A DNA stretch of 64,000 nucleotides from Laetiporus sulphureus 93-53 (taxonomy: Eukaryota; Basidiomycota; Agaricomycetes; Polyporales; Laetiporaceae), in assembly GCF_001632365.1 (NCBI RefSeq), contig NW_024468514.1, positions 895,317 through 959,316 on the forward strand, given 5' to 3'. The position numbers were made by a program, and so were the translations under genes. This document shows positions 20,420 through 31,749 of the stretch, piece after piece (position 1 is the first letter of the stretch; the number at the start of each line of letters is the position of its first letter). Under the pieces are notes generated by a model, which made no database searches, had not been told where the DNA came from, and worked only from the letters and a program-made list of their open reading frames with translations.

Positions 20420-23399
20420 ACACGTGGAGTGGAATATACCATGTGATGTTAGTCCTGCTACGTACGCATATGGGGTAGCTGTGCGACTTAGCAGGTCGTT
20501 CGTCTTCGTAGGTTTCTGCGCATGGCGCGTTACATGCCGTCATTTGAACGGCTTTGTGTTTGATTGTCTCACCGGCACGTCGTTCTTCGTTTGAAATTTT
20601 CAATAGAGATCTACTTTAAGGAGTCCTCCTCTCCCTTTTTATTTCCATTAAGAACACATCCTAGAGTTCGCCTTCATCATTTTTTTCTCATAAATATAGA
20701 ACGAAGCTAGTAGTTAATTTTGATTAGACTCCACTTATTACTTCACGGACACTCTGCACCCGTATGCTATTTCGGCCCTTCTGTGGCACAAATTGCTGCA
20801 TGCTAGGCCGTTCCTACTCATCTACGATCTAGCTGCCAGTCATTAGACTTGAAACTTTACCAAGAAACGTCTCCATGCAGAAACAGACCATCTTTCGGTG
20901 TATTTGCAGCGTCAATGGTCCGGACAGCTACCACGTCAACGTGCTGTGGCATGAACATTACCGTCATACTTGGTAATCTGTTATCAGGATGCGTGAGTTG
21001 CATAGTCATGTTGTCACAGACGATAGGCGAGGGGATTGATAACGTATTGTTGGAAATGAGCGCGTAGTTGCCCTCTAATGCGGTATGAGCATGCCTTGAC
21101 GTGAAGACTTATTGGCATGCAGGGCAGGTGTTCATGGAAAACGAGGACTCGCGATTTTCTTTCGGTAAAAATCCTAGAACTTTGCATGAATGCTGAATGT
21201 CTAACCTGCTACACGATCGCCTGTAATTAACGGATTCGAATCCGAGCTTCGAAAGGCTGAAAGTACGAGAAAGACTGGTCACAGCGGCATCTGCAGCAAT
21301 TGACTAGAAGGACTGCTCTACGAAGTGACAAGAGCAAATTGATTGTTTGAGAAATATATAAGAACGGCTGGTACTAGGATAATGGCAAGAGCTGCGTACG
21401 CTGAGCGAGAGGAGACTGCAGTACTCGGAGAGCAGATGCTGTCACGTGAACAACAGGTCGCGATTCGGAACCCGTAGCGGGACGCGTTTACACCTGTTTT
21501 CACCTTGAATCAACGGTTGCTTTTATAACAAGCTATGTTGCGTGTCGAACTTGCATGTATGATGCAAAGCGGAAATTGATGGACCAAGGCCTGACATGGC
21601 ATACAAGCGGATGTCGCTTATGCAGGAATAGTATGATCATATCACGGGCTTTATTGCCATGACAAGGGAGTCAGTGAGATTTTCAGTACCATTTGAAAAG
21701 TGTGGTGCACGATACGGGTTTACGCGCGTGAGAAATTGCTTGATATGTGTTTAGTGAGTCGAGGGAGGCCCTTCGGACGACCTCATGGGTATGAGCTATC
21801 ATTCGAGACTGATTCTGCCCCTGATTTTCAGTGAGCTTATCGATTTCCCCGCGTAAAACAGCATCTCACTTACTTAGCTAATATTAGATGAGGTTTACCT
21901 GTGCTCGCTGCTGTCGAGCCGTACGAGACCTCTCCACTCGCGTGCAGGCATGACTGACTATATATACGTTGGGGGTATCCGACACTCGCTAGTTGTTCAG
22001 TGTCATAAGATCATCTCCAATTTATCGTAAATGCTTCTCTCAGTTGCTTCTAACGACAGTTCTGGCGCCATGGACCTGCGCTAGATAGGATAATCCTGTT
22101 GGAAGAAGACCTGACGCAGAGGTCGCACGGAGAGTGCATCATTATCGCATTCGTTCGCATGGCAAGCAAATGCTTTCTAGAGTTATGACCGACCGGCAAG
22201 TGTTTGTTACTCACGGACCTGCCCGTCAACCTGCGCAGCTATACGCTGCGAGGGGGGAACGTGCTCTTCGGCTAGACAGCAGGTACACACCAGTAAGTGA
22301 GCGCATGGGCGGCAGAAAGGCGGTAAGAATGTACATATGGACATAGTATATAGCAACGTACATGAAAGGTATGGGGTAACGAAGGTGCCCAGTACATAAC
22401 GCGTGGCTGCACATAATCGCCGACGATCCCGGAGTCAGGCAAAGCACGTAACGTCCGTAATCATCCAATGAAATGGATTCATGTTGGAAACGCACGTCCA
22501 GGGCATGTCCCACTATCCTGCTGGGACTTGAGGCATGCCCCCCTAGGTCCCCGAGCCTCCCTCTTGCACTGTTATATTCGCGCACGACCACGAGAGGAGA
22601 TCGGCCCGTTGGATACTCAGTGCAGTAGAGGAAGATCGCTGCGCGGTCGTGACTCGAGGCCTAGTTCTAATATATGCAAAAAAGGAGTACGATTAGCATG
22701 TCAATACAGAATGTACATCATTTAATTATCATATACTCCTAGCCGGTTGTAGATCTTTGTCAGGAATACTCGTCCACAGCGCACGCCATGAATTGATTCG
22801 ACGACGGACGCCCGGTGACTACACCCTGGTCTTCAAGAGGTACTCGCTTTAGCATCATCGTTTGACAAGCACGATCGAGGACAGGGAGATCGGCGCTCGT
22901 TCAGTGAGATGCTAGGGTACTGGACGGCGTTCTCTCAGCTTCATGAGTACGGTTGTGATAGAGGACAGAGCACGTCAAATATGCATATCTCTGGGGGGTC
23001 ATGGATATGTGCTACTTGTCACGCAGGCTATCACAAGGTGACCTGGTAGAATGACCGGTGATTCAGCACAGCGAGCCATAGGTCGATGGGAGACTAACCT
23101 GAGCGCTGCGTCTAGCTATAATCGGTGGTTCTGCAGGCACGTCAAAGCCAGACTATCACCCCATTCATCCAGCAGCCATGCTTCGGTTAAGTATAAGATC
23201 GTGGATAGATGAGAATGCAACAAAAATCCGACTCGAGAAACTGCAACGTGGCGGAAGTTGCATGCCATCATTTCTCGATCACTTGATCATCGGTTTTAAA
23301 TCACGACCTACGGTCCTTTCGGCCACGATCGAACTCACATCGTATGACGACGGGACTGGCTTTCGCTGATAAGCTCTTCGACAAGGTAAACTGCATGTT
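20420..23399. other. No supported gene
   Basis: Both strands carry only short frames without motifs. The stretch at about 21405-21490 resembles the module 5' flank (a GCTGAGCGAGAGGAG block, CACGTG, and GCGGGACGCGTTTAC). The rest shows no structure I can interpret. Confidence 0.5.
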
Positions 23400-24094
23400 C
23401 TCCTCCTTGCTCCATGGCCAAAGCAGCTTGAATGTGGCACATTTAGAGGCCGAAACGATGCCACTTGTGATGCTGATCAATCGCCCACACGTCATTAAGA
23501 CTGGCGCACTGGTAGCGACTGTGCCTCAGCGCTTGGGTTTGCGAGACTCGACAGCTTCTGGCTCATTCTCCTTAAGATACTTGGCTACAACTTGCCTGCA
23601 AATATGGCATGAACATATACAAACAGGCAGACCAAGTGGAACTTACTCAGGCACACGAATGTCGCCATAGTCCTGGCGCAAGACATTTACCATGGTGCGA
23701 GCGCCCATGTTGGGAAACCGCTGGCGTATATCTTGAATAGCCGCGCTGATGGTTTCTGTGGTCTGCTTTTGTTGGCGTGTGCTCTCTAATCCCCAGTCTT
23801 TGCGCTTGCGCTTGAGAGATTTTACACTGACATTTATTTATATAAGACTAATGCAGAGTGGGGAGTTATTCTTAGGGACACTGACCTGAAACCAAACTTC
23901 GCCTCGTCAATATGATCTCGAACCTGATCCGCAATAACCGGGTCATTCAAGCCCATCCTCCAATAGTCCTCAACCAATGGCCGGAGTTCTTCATCTGGTG
24001 ATGTAGAGAATTCAAACAGTACAACTATCAGCAAGCAGTGGCTTTACAGCAAAAACTACTAGCACTCACGAAGGGGTTTATACTGATTAGGCAT
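23400..24094 (-). pseudogene. Integrase-core (transposon-derived) gene, broken
   Basis: Matches the fungal family that has an N-terminal helix-turn-helix repeat and a retroviral-type integrase core. Reading on the minus strand: exon 1 starts MPNQYKPL at 24094 (donor GTGAG at 24069). The next exon reads EELRPLVEDYWRMGLNDPVI; after another intron come KRKRKDWGLESTRQQKQTTE and IRQRFPNMGARTMVNVLRQD. The exon holding the first catalytic Asp follows (NDVWAIDQHHKW). A TGA and a frameshift near 23525 and a stop after HRFGL near 23443 disrupt it, and the remainder of the core (second Asp, Glu) is not found downstream. Such genes are usually remnants of DNA transposons of large basidiomycete genomes. 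Confidence 0.75.
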
Positions 24095-24981
24095 CCGTCC
24101 CCGACAACGGCGAACAATGGAGTGCTGACTTGACCTTTTGAGGCCATACACATCACTTAGTACAGGAATACTTAACGGCCAAGTACAATGGCTACCTTGA
24201 TGCCTGTGGCACAAGCTTGCAGATCGGCGTACAGTGCAGCGTACGAATGCTGACAAATCTACAGGACAAATGTATGGAGGTCCAATCTCCAATCGGCATC
24301 CATCGGCAGATGTTGCCGAGTTGCCGTTATTTGTAGCAGGCCAGTCCCTGTTGCCATTAACATCGCTCCTCCGCTCGCATACATATTACTTATCATCTCT
24401 TGATATTTCTCTCGCGCTTCTTGGATGAAGTCTTCATCTAAACGGGGACTCGTCGACTAAACAAAGCAGGTCTCCGCGCAGCAGTATCGCCAGAACTGTT
24501 GTCAGGCCTTGAAGCAACGACGGGCAAAATCATGTCTGCAGCTCTCGCCGTCATCATATAACCCTTATGCGTACGTCTTGTGCACTCAGTGTTCACAAAA
24601 TGGATGCACGCAGTGGTGCTTCCTCTGGCAGTGTCTTGGTCCAGTCCGGAACTTATCCGGAAGTTACGCGAAACCAGGCCGTTCTCAAACGGCAGCAAAT
24701 GTGCCAGCCTCGGGATGTCCACATTTTCATCACTTTGTTATCCCTCTTTCTCTTCTTGGATCCTTCTATACATTCTCTGTCACGCTGTCGACTTGCTTTA
24801 ATCGCCGTGCTGTGTAACTGCTGTGTGATAGTGCTCATAAAATCATCGTTTTCCTGCTGTCAACTTGCTTTCCACCTACTGTGCTCTCTTATCTGGTGCC
24901 TTGACGTCCATTCAACCGCTCAGGCGCTCAATAACTGAAGCACAAATTATACTTGGCACTATTCAAGGATCGCTTTACAAC

Positions 24982-25812
24982 ATGACAATCCTCAAGAGAA
25001 GCGCATTCTCCTTTTCGCGGCCTTTAACAACGTCAGAGTTGAAGGCCCCAAACAACCATCGAAGGACCCTCAGCGCGAAGATGATATCTGCACCGATGGT
25101 CCACTTTACCTCGATCGACTCTTTCCCCGACCTCATGGCAACAATCGATGGAGCGAAGTTGTCAGAGCGGGCTTATGTCTACGAGACGCCTTTAGCCAGC
25201 GTGAGGGAAGATCAGGCTTTCCGCTCGGAGCATCACTGTACTCAATCTGTGCCTTTACACTGCGAACCCACTGTCCCCCAGCACTTCTCTCTCGTTTCAT
25301 TGACATCCGCACAATGTCGCAACGATATCCGGAGGCGTGTCGAGGGCTTTGAGATGGCTCGTATAGACAGCGCCTCCAGGACGCGAGACCCACAGTTGAT
25401 CCCACTCAAAGACGCGTTCTTCAGGGATGACATCCGAAGAAGGGGCGAGGGCTTCGAACAACTCGCTCAGGTGGATACGGAACGAGTGTCTCGCATGGGC
25501 TCTGACTTGCTGGAAGGCGACGAGGCCGTGATATTCCCCTGGTCCGCGGATGATTCGGCCCCCCTCAACTCTCCCAGTCCACAACTATCAGCGACCTCCA
25601 CGCTCCCATCAGTATATTCTCAAGGGAGCTGGGCGGGGAACTTTAGCGACGACGGGCTACCTTGCTCGTCCGAAGTGGTTTCTCAGCGCGTCCTGGAACG
25701 TACCGTTGAAGGCGTGGACGGAGACGTGAGGGAAGCGGAAGCGTTCACATCCTCAGGCAGCTCGTTTGATGAAGAAAGTTTCTTACGCATGGCGGCGTCT
25801 CTGGGGTGGTGA
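24982..25812 (+). CDS. Hypothetical protein with repeated DIRRRxEGFE motif
   Basis: An intronless frame of 276 codons from the chosen ATG (MTILKRSAFSFSRPL); the frame is open upstream to 24865, and a start at 25081 is also possible. It has no recognised domain. A visible feature is a tandem motif: NDIRRRVEGFEMARID at about residues 115-130 and DDIRRRGEGFEQLAQVD at about 150-166. The C-terminal part is rich in Ser, Asp and Glu and ends with FDEESFLRMAASLGW. The N-terminal basic Ser/Arg-rich region could be a mitochondrial presequence, but this is a guess. It lies upstream of the kinase gene in the same orientation, separated by about 550 bp. Confidence 0.55.
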   Translation: MTILKRSAFSFSRPLTTSELKAPNNHRRTLSAKMISAPMVHFTSIDSFPDLMATIDGAKLSERAYVYETPLASVREDQAFRSEHHCTQSVPLHCEPTVPQHFSLVSLTSAQCRNDIRRRVEGFEMARIDSASRTRDPQLIPLKDAFFRDDIRRRGEGFEQLAQVDTERVSRMGSDLLEGDEAVIFPWSADDSAPLNSPSPQLSATSTLPSVYSQGSWAGNFSDDGLPCSSEVVSQRVLERTVEGVDGDVREAEAFTSSGSSFDEESFLRMAASLGW

Positions 25813-26300
25813 CAGGCTCGTCTCTACACGTTCTGTGTCCGCTGGCTGGCTTTATGCTGCTGCTATCCTTTGTCTGATGTAACTGGTTGCTGTTATCGAT
25901 CATTATCTGTGATGCTTAACGTTCTACCTATATGTTGACCTGATCGTTGGCGCAAAATGTGAAAGTTTGTTATCCCATTGCCAAAGGACTTCTGTCGATC
26001 GAGATCAGTTGTCACGCAAGATTGTCCTGCGATCATGCTGAGGATCCGGGTGCTTCATGAGGATCTCATTGTGGATGCCGGAGTTATTCAGCTTACCCTC
26101 CACTCGGTCTCGAATGTGGGCCACAGATGCGGTGCACGCCATCGGGAAATCCCAAAGTGGACCGGGCGCCTTCCGTATGTGGCACATCCGCCGCTCACTA
26201 CGTGAACCCATGATGATGGCAGCAGAAAGGAGCAGGAGGGCGCATTCCCGCCACGGAAGCTCGGATATGCATTTCCGTTTCCCCGTTTGGTGGGTCCTCA

Positions 26301-26306
26301 TATAAA
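26301..26306 (+). promoter_or_regulatory. TATA box of kinase gene 1
   Basis: TATAAA 63 bp before the ATG at 26369. Confidence 0.5.
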
Positions 26307-26368
26307 CTTGTACGTGCAGCTTGCTCCTGCCCACTCCTTCGACATTTACAGAACGAACGCGACATAGC

Positions 26369-27683
26369 ATGCCCGCGAGCTCGTACATTCCTAACCTCAC
26401 TGGCTGCACAATTGACCATGGCCACCTCAAGCTGTTGGACGTCCTTGGTTCAGGGTCCAGCGGCGTCGTGTACCTCGCGGAGGATACGACGACCAGTGCC
26501 GAGTTCCCACCTCAGTATGCTGTCAAGTGCATGTTAAAGGCGGAGGAGGGATCTGTCCGGGACGACGCCCAGCGGAACGAGATCTATAACCACATGCTCG
26601 TGTCTGACCATCCGAACATCGTAACGCTGCACGGTGTCATCGTAGACTCGGACTTATCTCTGGTGTTCCTCATCCTCGATTACTGCCCTGGCGGTGATTT
26701 GTTCAAACTCGTGCTGGAAGGACGTATAACTCCAGGCGACGACATATTCGTCAGACGGACGCTGCTGCAGTTGATGGACGCCCTGGATGCCTGTCACCAG
26801 CAGGGCATCTTCCATCGCGACATCAAGTTGGAGAACATCATGTGCAGTACGGATGGTTCGCGTATGTTCCTTTGCGACTTTGGCTTGTCTACAAGGCATT
26901 CGTACAGCACGTCCTTCGGTGCAGGAAGCCACCTTTATATGAGCCCCGGTAATGCGCTCGTCTTTTCCTTTAGGCTCTGCTGACCATGCCGCCTTAGAAT
27001 GCATTGGAAATTATAGCTCCCATCCGTACTCCACAAGAGCCAACGATGTCTGGGCGCTGGGAGTGATCATGACCGCCATGATCACCGAGCACAATCCATG
27101 GCGAAAGGCAATCATGGAGGACGGATGCTACCGCGCATACCAGAAAGACGGGGAATACCTGCGCAAATCGCTTCCAATATCATCAGGTGCCAGCATCATC
27201 CTCCAACGGATCTTCACTCAGGAATCAAATCGCATCACCGTACCGTACCTGCGCTTAATGGTCCTGCGCACCGATACTTTCTTCGCACCTGAGGCATGTA
27301 TGCTTCGCGTTCAGGATTTTGGCACTGAGAAGCGCTGTGCAACATGCGATGGCGAGATCGAGAAAGGGGAACTAGACACTGAAGAGACGGATATCGCGGA
27401 GAGATTCGTGGGCACGGTGCTATCTTCGATTGGCAGCGGTGAGATTACCGAGGTGCCTCGTACGCCTCTACGCCAGGCCTCCGACGGTGCGACACAATCG
27501 ACTAGCGACAGCGAGGGATTGAAAACGCAAGTGCTGGGACCCGCTGTCCCCGTTATTGAAATACGAGCTGAAGGGGAGTCGCGGCCGGTAGTTTCTCGAC
27601 GGAGCACCACGAAACAAAGCCTCAGCGGACTGCCGCCATCTGGATTGTTCAGACGCTTGACGCAAAAGCTATACCTCTGCTGA
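26369..27683 (+). CDS. Ser/Thr protein kinase, Ran1/Sks1-like
   Basis: Phosphorylates Ser/Thr of unknown targets. Exons 26369-26948 and 26998-27683 give 421 residues. All key kinase motifs are seen: glycine loop GSGSSGVV (about residue 27), AVK lysine, HRDIKLEN catalytic loop, DFG and, across the intron, SPE for the APE glutamate. The ECPGGDLF-type segment is YCPGGDLF, a feature of the fungal Ran1/Ksp1/Sks1 group linked to nutrient and meiotic control; that assignment is by resemblance only. The C-terminal about 130 residues are disordered and contain one CATC element. The gene is tail-to-tail with the WAPL-like gene, with 127 bp between stops. It has a paralogue at 35036-36432 with the same intron position and phase. 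Confidence 0.9.
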
Positions 27684-27810
27684 TGTAGCAATACCATCTA
27701 TACCATGGGGTCCATCTGGGTAGACTATATCAATAACATCTATCAAACGCATTACTTTATACATGTATCAAAACCCACCTAGTTACTCTTCCTTTGACAT
27801 ATGCGAATCA

Positions 27811-30800
27811 CTAGCGTTTTCGTGACCGTGTCTCATCTCTGAGGGTTTCAAGAAATGCTACTGCTTCCTGTGCCAGAGTCTCTCCCTGTCCGTCTCTGAG
27901 CAATCTGGAAACATCGTTATCGAGCTCCACGTCCCACGTTTCTGTATTGCCGATAGCGTCCGCATCGTCCTGGCTTTCTACCACCGCAGAAACCCTCTTG
28001 GTGAAGTCGAGATAGAACGAGGTGAACGAACGTGCATGCTCGACGAGTGCATCCAGTGTCGCTTCGTCAGATGCTCCGGGAAAGGCCTTCAATAGCAGGC
28101 GGCGATTTTCCGGGGATCCTTGCATTAGCATGCCGAACAGCACTGCCATGTGTCCCCGCAGGACGGATGCCAAAGTGTCATCGAAGCTGCAATACTGAGC
28201 ATACACCTCAGCAAGGCACCCGAGAGCGCTGATACGGGCAGTGCATCTGCAGCCTATGATACATGCACGCTGTCCGGGGCATGTGACGCTGGCCGCTGCG
28301 TGCCGCATGAACAGCCTTAGATACTGATTAAAGTGATAGAGAACGTATCAACTCACATGTGAGGCGGAGAGCGTCTTTGACTTCTTGGCACTCTTGTATG
28401 AGATTTGTGAGAAGTCCTAATGCAAGACATAATCGGTCTAAGGACGAAGAAACGTTCCCATGATCTTCAACATCATCGGCGCCGGCTTCGCGCTTCACAT
28501 TGCTCATCGTTCCCACATAGTCTCGGTGTGACATCGTTATGAGTCGTATGATTGTTGGGAGGGTCAACGGCTCGCTGAGAAGCTTTTGGCACCACGGAAG
28601 ATCGTCATGAGTCATGTTGATAAGCACTCGTAGCACAGATTCCAAGCATCGACGAGCTATCCGCAAGGTTAGCAAATGCTGAAATCAATAGCTTACGACG
28701 GCTCACCTTGCGAGCATTGGTCGGGATAAAGCGAGTCCCGAGAAATCACATCGCAAGCGATACATAGGCCGACGAGGGAGGAACCCAGCTCCCCTTCTCG
28801 TTGCGCATCGAGCCGGGCATCAGAGTTCTCCTCGCCTTCACTTCGCTCCCATCGTCCGAGAAGGAACGAGTCGAGCAATCGTAAACAGTTGTCGGTGTGC
28901 AGGAAAGACCACGAGTCCAGATACGTTGAAGACGATAACGCAGGCAGCATGCCGAGACCAGACGCATACGCGGGTATTCGGGATGCGATCGGGCGGATCT
29001 CTGAGGAGAGACTTTTAAGGAGACATGGAAAATGTCTCTCGTTGTGAACGGCGGGAAACAAGGCACTCAGTGTCATTGAAATCAGGACCCGGTTGCAAAC
29101 CTGAAGTTTCGCATGACTATCAAAAACAAAGAACTGACTGGTGACTCCGTACTTACGGGTTCCGATGCACACAACATCCCCGATTTCTTCCGCACCAGCT
29201 TCTCTAAACTCGTCAACTGTTATAAATTCATCGTCAGAGTGTCTAAGAGACTAGCTAATCCAAAACATACCAGCGTCTTCTCCACGCGCGTGATCCCCGC
29301 CTGCTTGAGCACGGCGTCGTTCAACAAAGATGACGTGAACCATAGGGGGTCGTTCTTGCGTTCAAGGGAAGAAAGCATCTTATAAAGAAGTGGAAGAAAA
29401 TCTGTCCTCGTGGCCAGATCTTCGATGTCACGAGGGTCACGAGAAACGAGTGCAACAAAGAAGACCAGGATGCAATCTAGAATCTATGAGGTTCGCAAAG
29501 TAAGGCTTGATCATCAGACGGAACAGTGTGAAAGTTTCGATTATCAAACCTTGTCACCGTCACCGGCGCCGGCCTCACGAAGTGCTTCCCATGCGCGGCC
29601 CAGGAAGTCTGCGGCTTTAGCTCTACGTGCGAAATCCACATCGCAGAACTTGGTGACGATTTCAAGTGCACTATGCATCTGTGTGAGGTTCATGCGCGCT
29701 GTCTTAGCGTACCACATACCTTCCTCTGCGCACGCTGAGGAGGGACTCCGCATCCAAGCCCTCAAAGATATACCCAACCTCGTCCAGGAATCGCCTACTT
29801 TCGCCCTTGCTCCTGAGCTCTGTGATGCTCTTCAGGTCGTTCATCATCCCGTTCGGCAGGGAGGGAGCGTGCACATCCTGAGGCTTGCCTTTGCCCTTCC
29901 GCTTGCCTTTCTCACTTTGAGAGGCAAGAGGGGGTGATGCAGGCCGAGGGTCATCCTCTGACTCGTCCACACCCCAGCGCGTGCGCAGGTCAGTATATGA
30001 TTCTCTGTTCTCAAGGTCTTCTTCTTGAACATGCATGTCGCCGTCATCGTCATCAAGAGCCTGACTGCCCGAGTTGGTGCGCGAGGGGGTTCCGAGTTGA
30101 GGAGCAGAGAGCGCTACCAGAAATGAGCGCGATTTGCCCGCGTATGTACGCATGGTGCTCGACGGTCCTGGGCGAGTACTGGGATGGAGCGCCGGTGAGG
30201 ATATATCTTGCACTGGCTGGGACTTTGAGGCAGAGGACGATCGACTCAGGGTGGAAGGAGAGTCAATAGTTAAATCTATAACAGTTTCTGAGCGTGTCTT
30301 GGCAATCTTTTGCGGTGTATGCGGTATGGAACTCGGCTTCGAGCTCCTGCCTGCTCGAGAATCTCTCGAAGCCGATTCGGAATTTGTCCGACGAAGCATA
30401 CTCTTCGCGATGCTACGGGAAGGGCTAGATACACTACCGGAAGGACCGTCTACGGAAAGTGAGAAGTCGAAGAGGCCAGCAAGGTTCTTCATCTGCTTCT
30501 CCGGAGAGAGCGAGCGTTGCCTGTCAGTAGCTGTTGGAGCTGGGGATGTGTACGAGCGAGAGATTGGTCTGGAAGAGGCCATTGCAGTCGAGCGGTTGTC
30601 AATGCGGCGGGTAGATGCCCGAGAGAGGTACGTCTTTGTTGGACTGGAAGTTACTTGCACTCCTTTCATTGGGGAAGAATCGCGTAGGGACCTGTTGGGT
30701 TCGGCCACTGCAATGTTATGATCAGCAAGGAGAATGAATGATCAAAAGAGGCAAACGACACGACAGACAAGTATAATGTTTAAATGGACGTATTGGGGAC

Positions 30801-31598
30801 GTTCATGGGCTCTGGAATGGGAGAACCCTTGTTCCGCCACCCAACTCATAGCTGACAAATAACTTGATCTCCATGATCGTCAAGAAAAGAGTCTCTGACT
30901 CTGGCATGTGAAGACGTGCATATTCACGCAAGGCGCATCACGAGGGGGACGCAAACGAATAGGCGTTGTTGTGACAGGTTCAGATCGCTCGAGGATGAGC
31001 GTACCTATAGCATTTACATCATCATACGCATCAGGAACGAGGTTCCCATCCCTGAGTACTGCAAAGTAGCACTCAAAGTTTTTGCATGGTACGACGGGGT
31101 TGCATTGTGATCCCGAACTGACTCTGCCAGCATGCCAGGGAACATGGGTAATGCACATCACTTAGACTACACATGAACTCTGTAGGATGCACAGTTGAGA
31201 GAAGTTGCTCATCACCACAAGTCATAGCCGTGTACGCAACACAGCTTCTTGGAGGAAGAAGAATGTAGACTTGGATGCCATGACAAACTCAGCGCATGCA
31301 CGACGGGCAACCATTCTGGAGCCCATTCGAGCACATTCAAATTTCAAAATGACTCACCCGTATTTGCAGGAAATGATGGCCCAGAGGCATCTGCAGCCTC
31401 ATATTCGATACTTTTCTTAGGTCTAAGATCATCTTTTGTCCTTGATATGATGCGTTCGACCTCGACTTTCTGACGTTTGCGGACGGGACGAACGTCTTCC
31501 TGGTCCGAACTTGAGGAGCCAGACGGACCGGTAATTGCGAGCGCAGCATGACGAGAGATGCGTTGGCTGGCCTTTCTGCTGTACGTTCTCTTCATCAT
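27811..31598 (-). CDS. wpl1: WAPL-like cohesin release factor
   Basis: WAPL proteins open cohesin rings and free sister chromatids in the nucleus. Eight exons fit: 31358-31598, 29720-30707, 29550-29670, 29271-29483, 29157-29216, 28707-29100, 28357-28656 and 27811-28295, summing to 2802 nt (933 residues) with every phase matching. The first exon starts MMKRTYSRKA; the TYSRK element is typical of WAPL N-termini. The long Ser-rich second exon ends with the WAPL-domain start: RTYAGKSRSFLVAL, then NDLKSITELRSKGESRRFLD. The following exons read ALEIVTKFCDVDFARRAKAA, a helical-repeat segment (SVLRVLINMTHDDLPWCQ) and the C-terminal VLRGHMAVLFGMLM. The intron between exons 1 and 2 is long (650 bp) and contains an unexplained open frame, so exon 1 is less certain than the rest. 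The last acceptor (GCAG before 28295) was chosen by phase. Confidence 0.85.
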
Positions 31599-31749
31599 GC
31601 GAGATATTGGCAGCACAGAAAGGCAGTACGAACTTCAAAATGCGGAGAGCGCAGTCGCGTTGCCACAAACGTGACAATGCTGTGATAAGCCGCGGACGTC
31701 ACGCGTTCGTGACGACGCGATTTGAACCTGTTCACTGAGACCGACGACG
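31599..31749. promoter_or_regulatory. Bidirectional promoter of WAPL- and BIR1-like genes, with MluI box
   Basis: Only 151 bp separate the two divergent start codons if the WAPL first exon is right. An ACGCGT box is at 31701-31706 and a near-copy (GACGCG) at 31714-31719. In yeasts ACGCGT is the binding site of the G1/S factor MBF. Coordinated G1/S expression of two mitotic chromosome proteins is therefore plausible, but inferred. Confidence 0.5.

Noticed and set aside
19783..20442. 219-codon minus-strand frame opposite the Zn2Cys6 regulator
   Set aside because: Ala/Ser/Arg-rich shadow of a GC-rich coding strand whose exons are well supported.
22226..22591. 121-codon minus-strand frame with a hydrophobic stretch
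   Set aside because: No conserved motif or splice context; likely chance.
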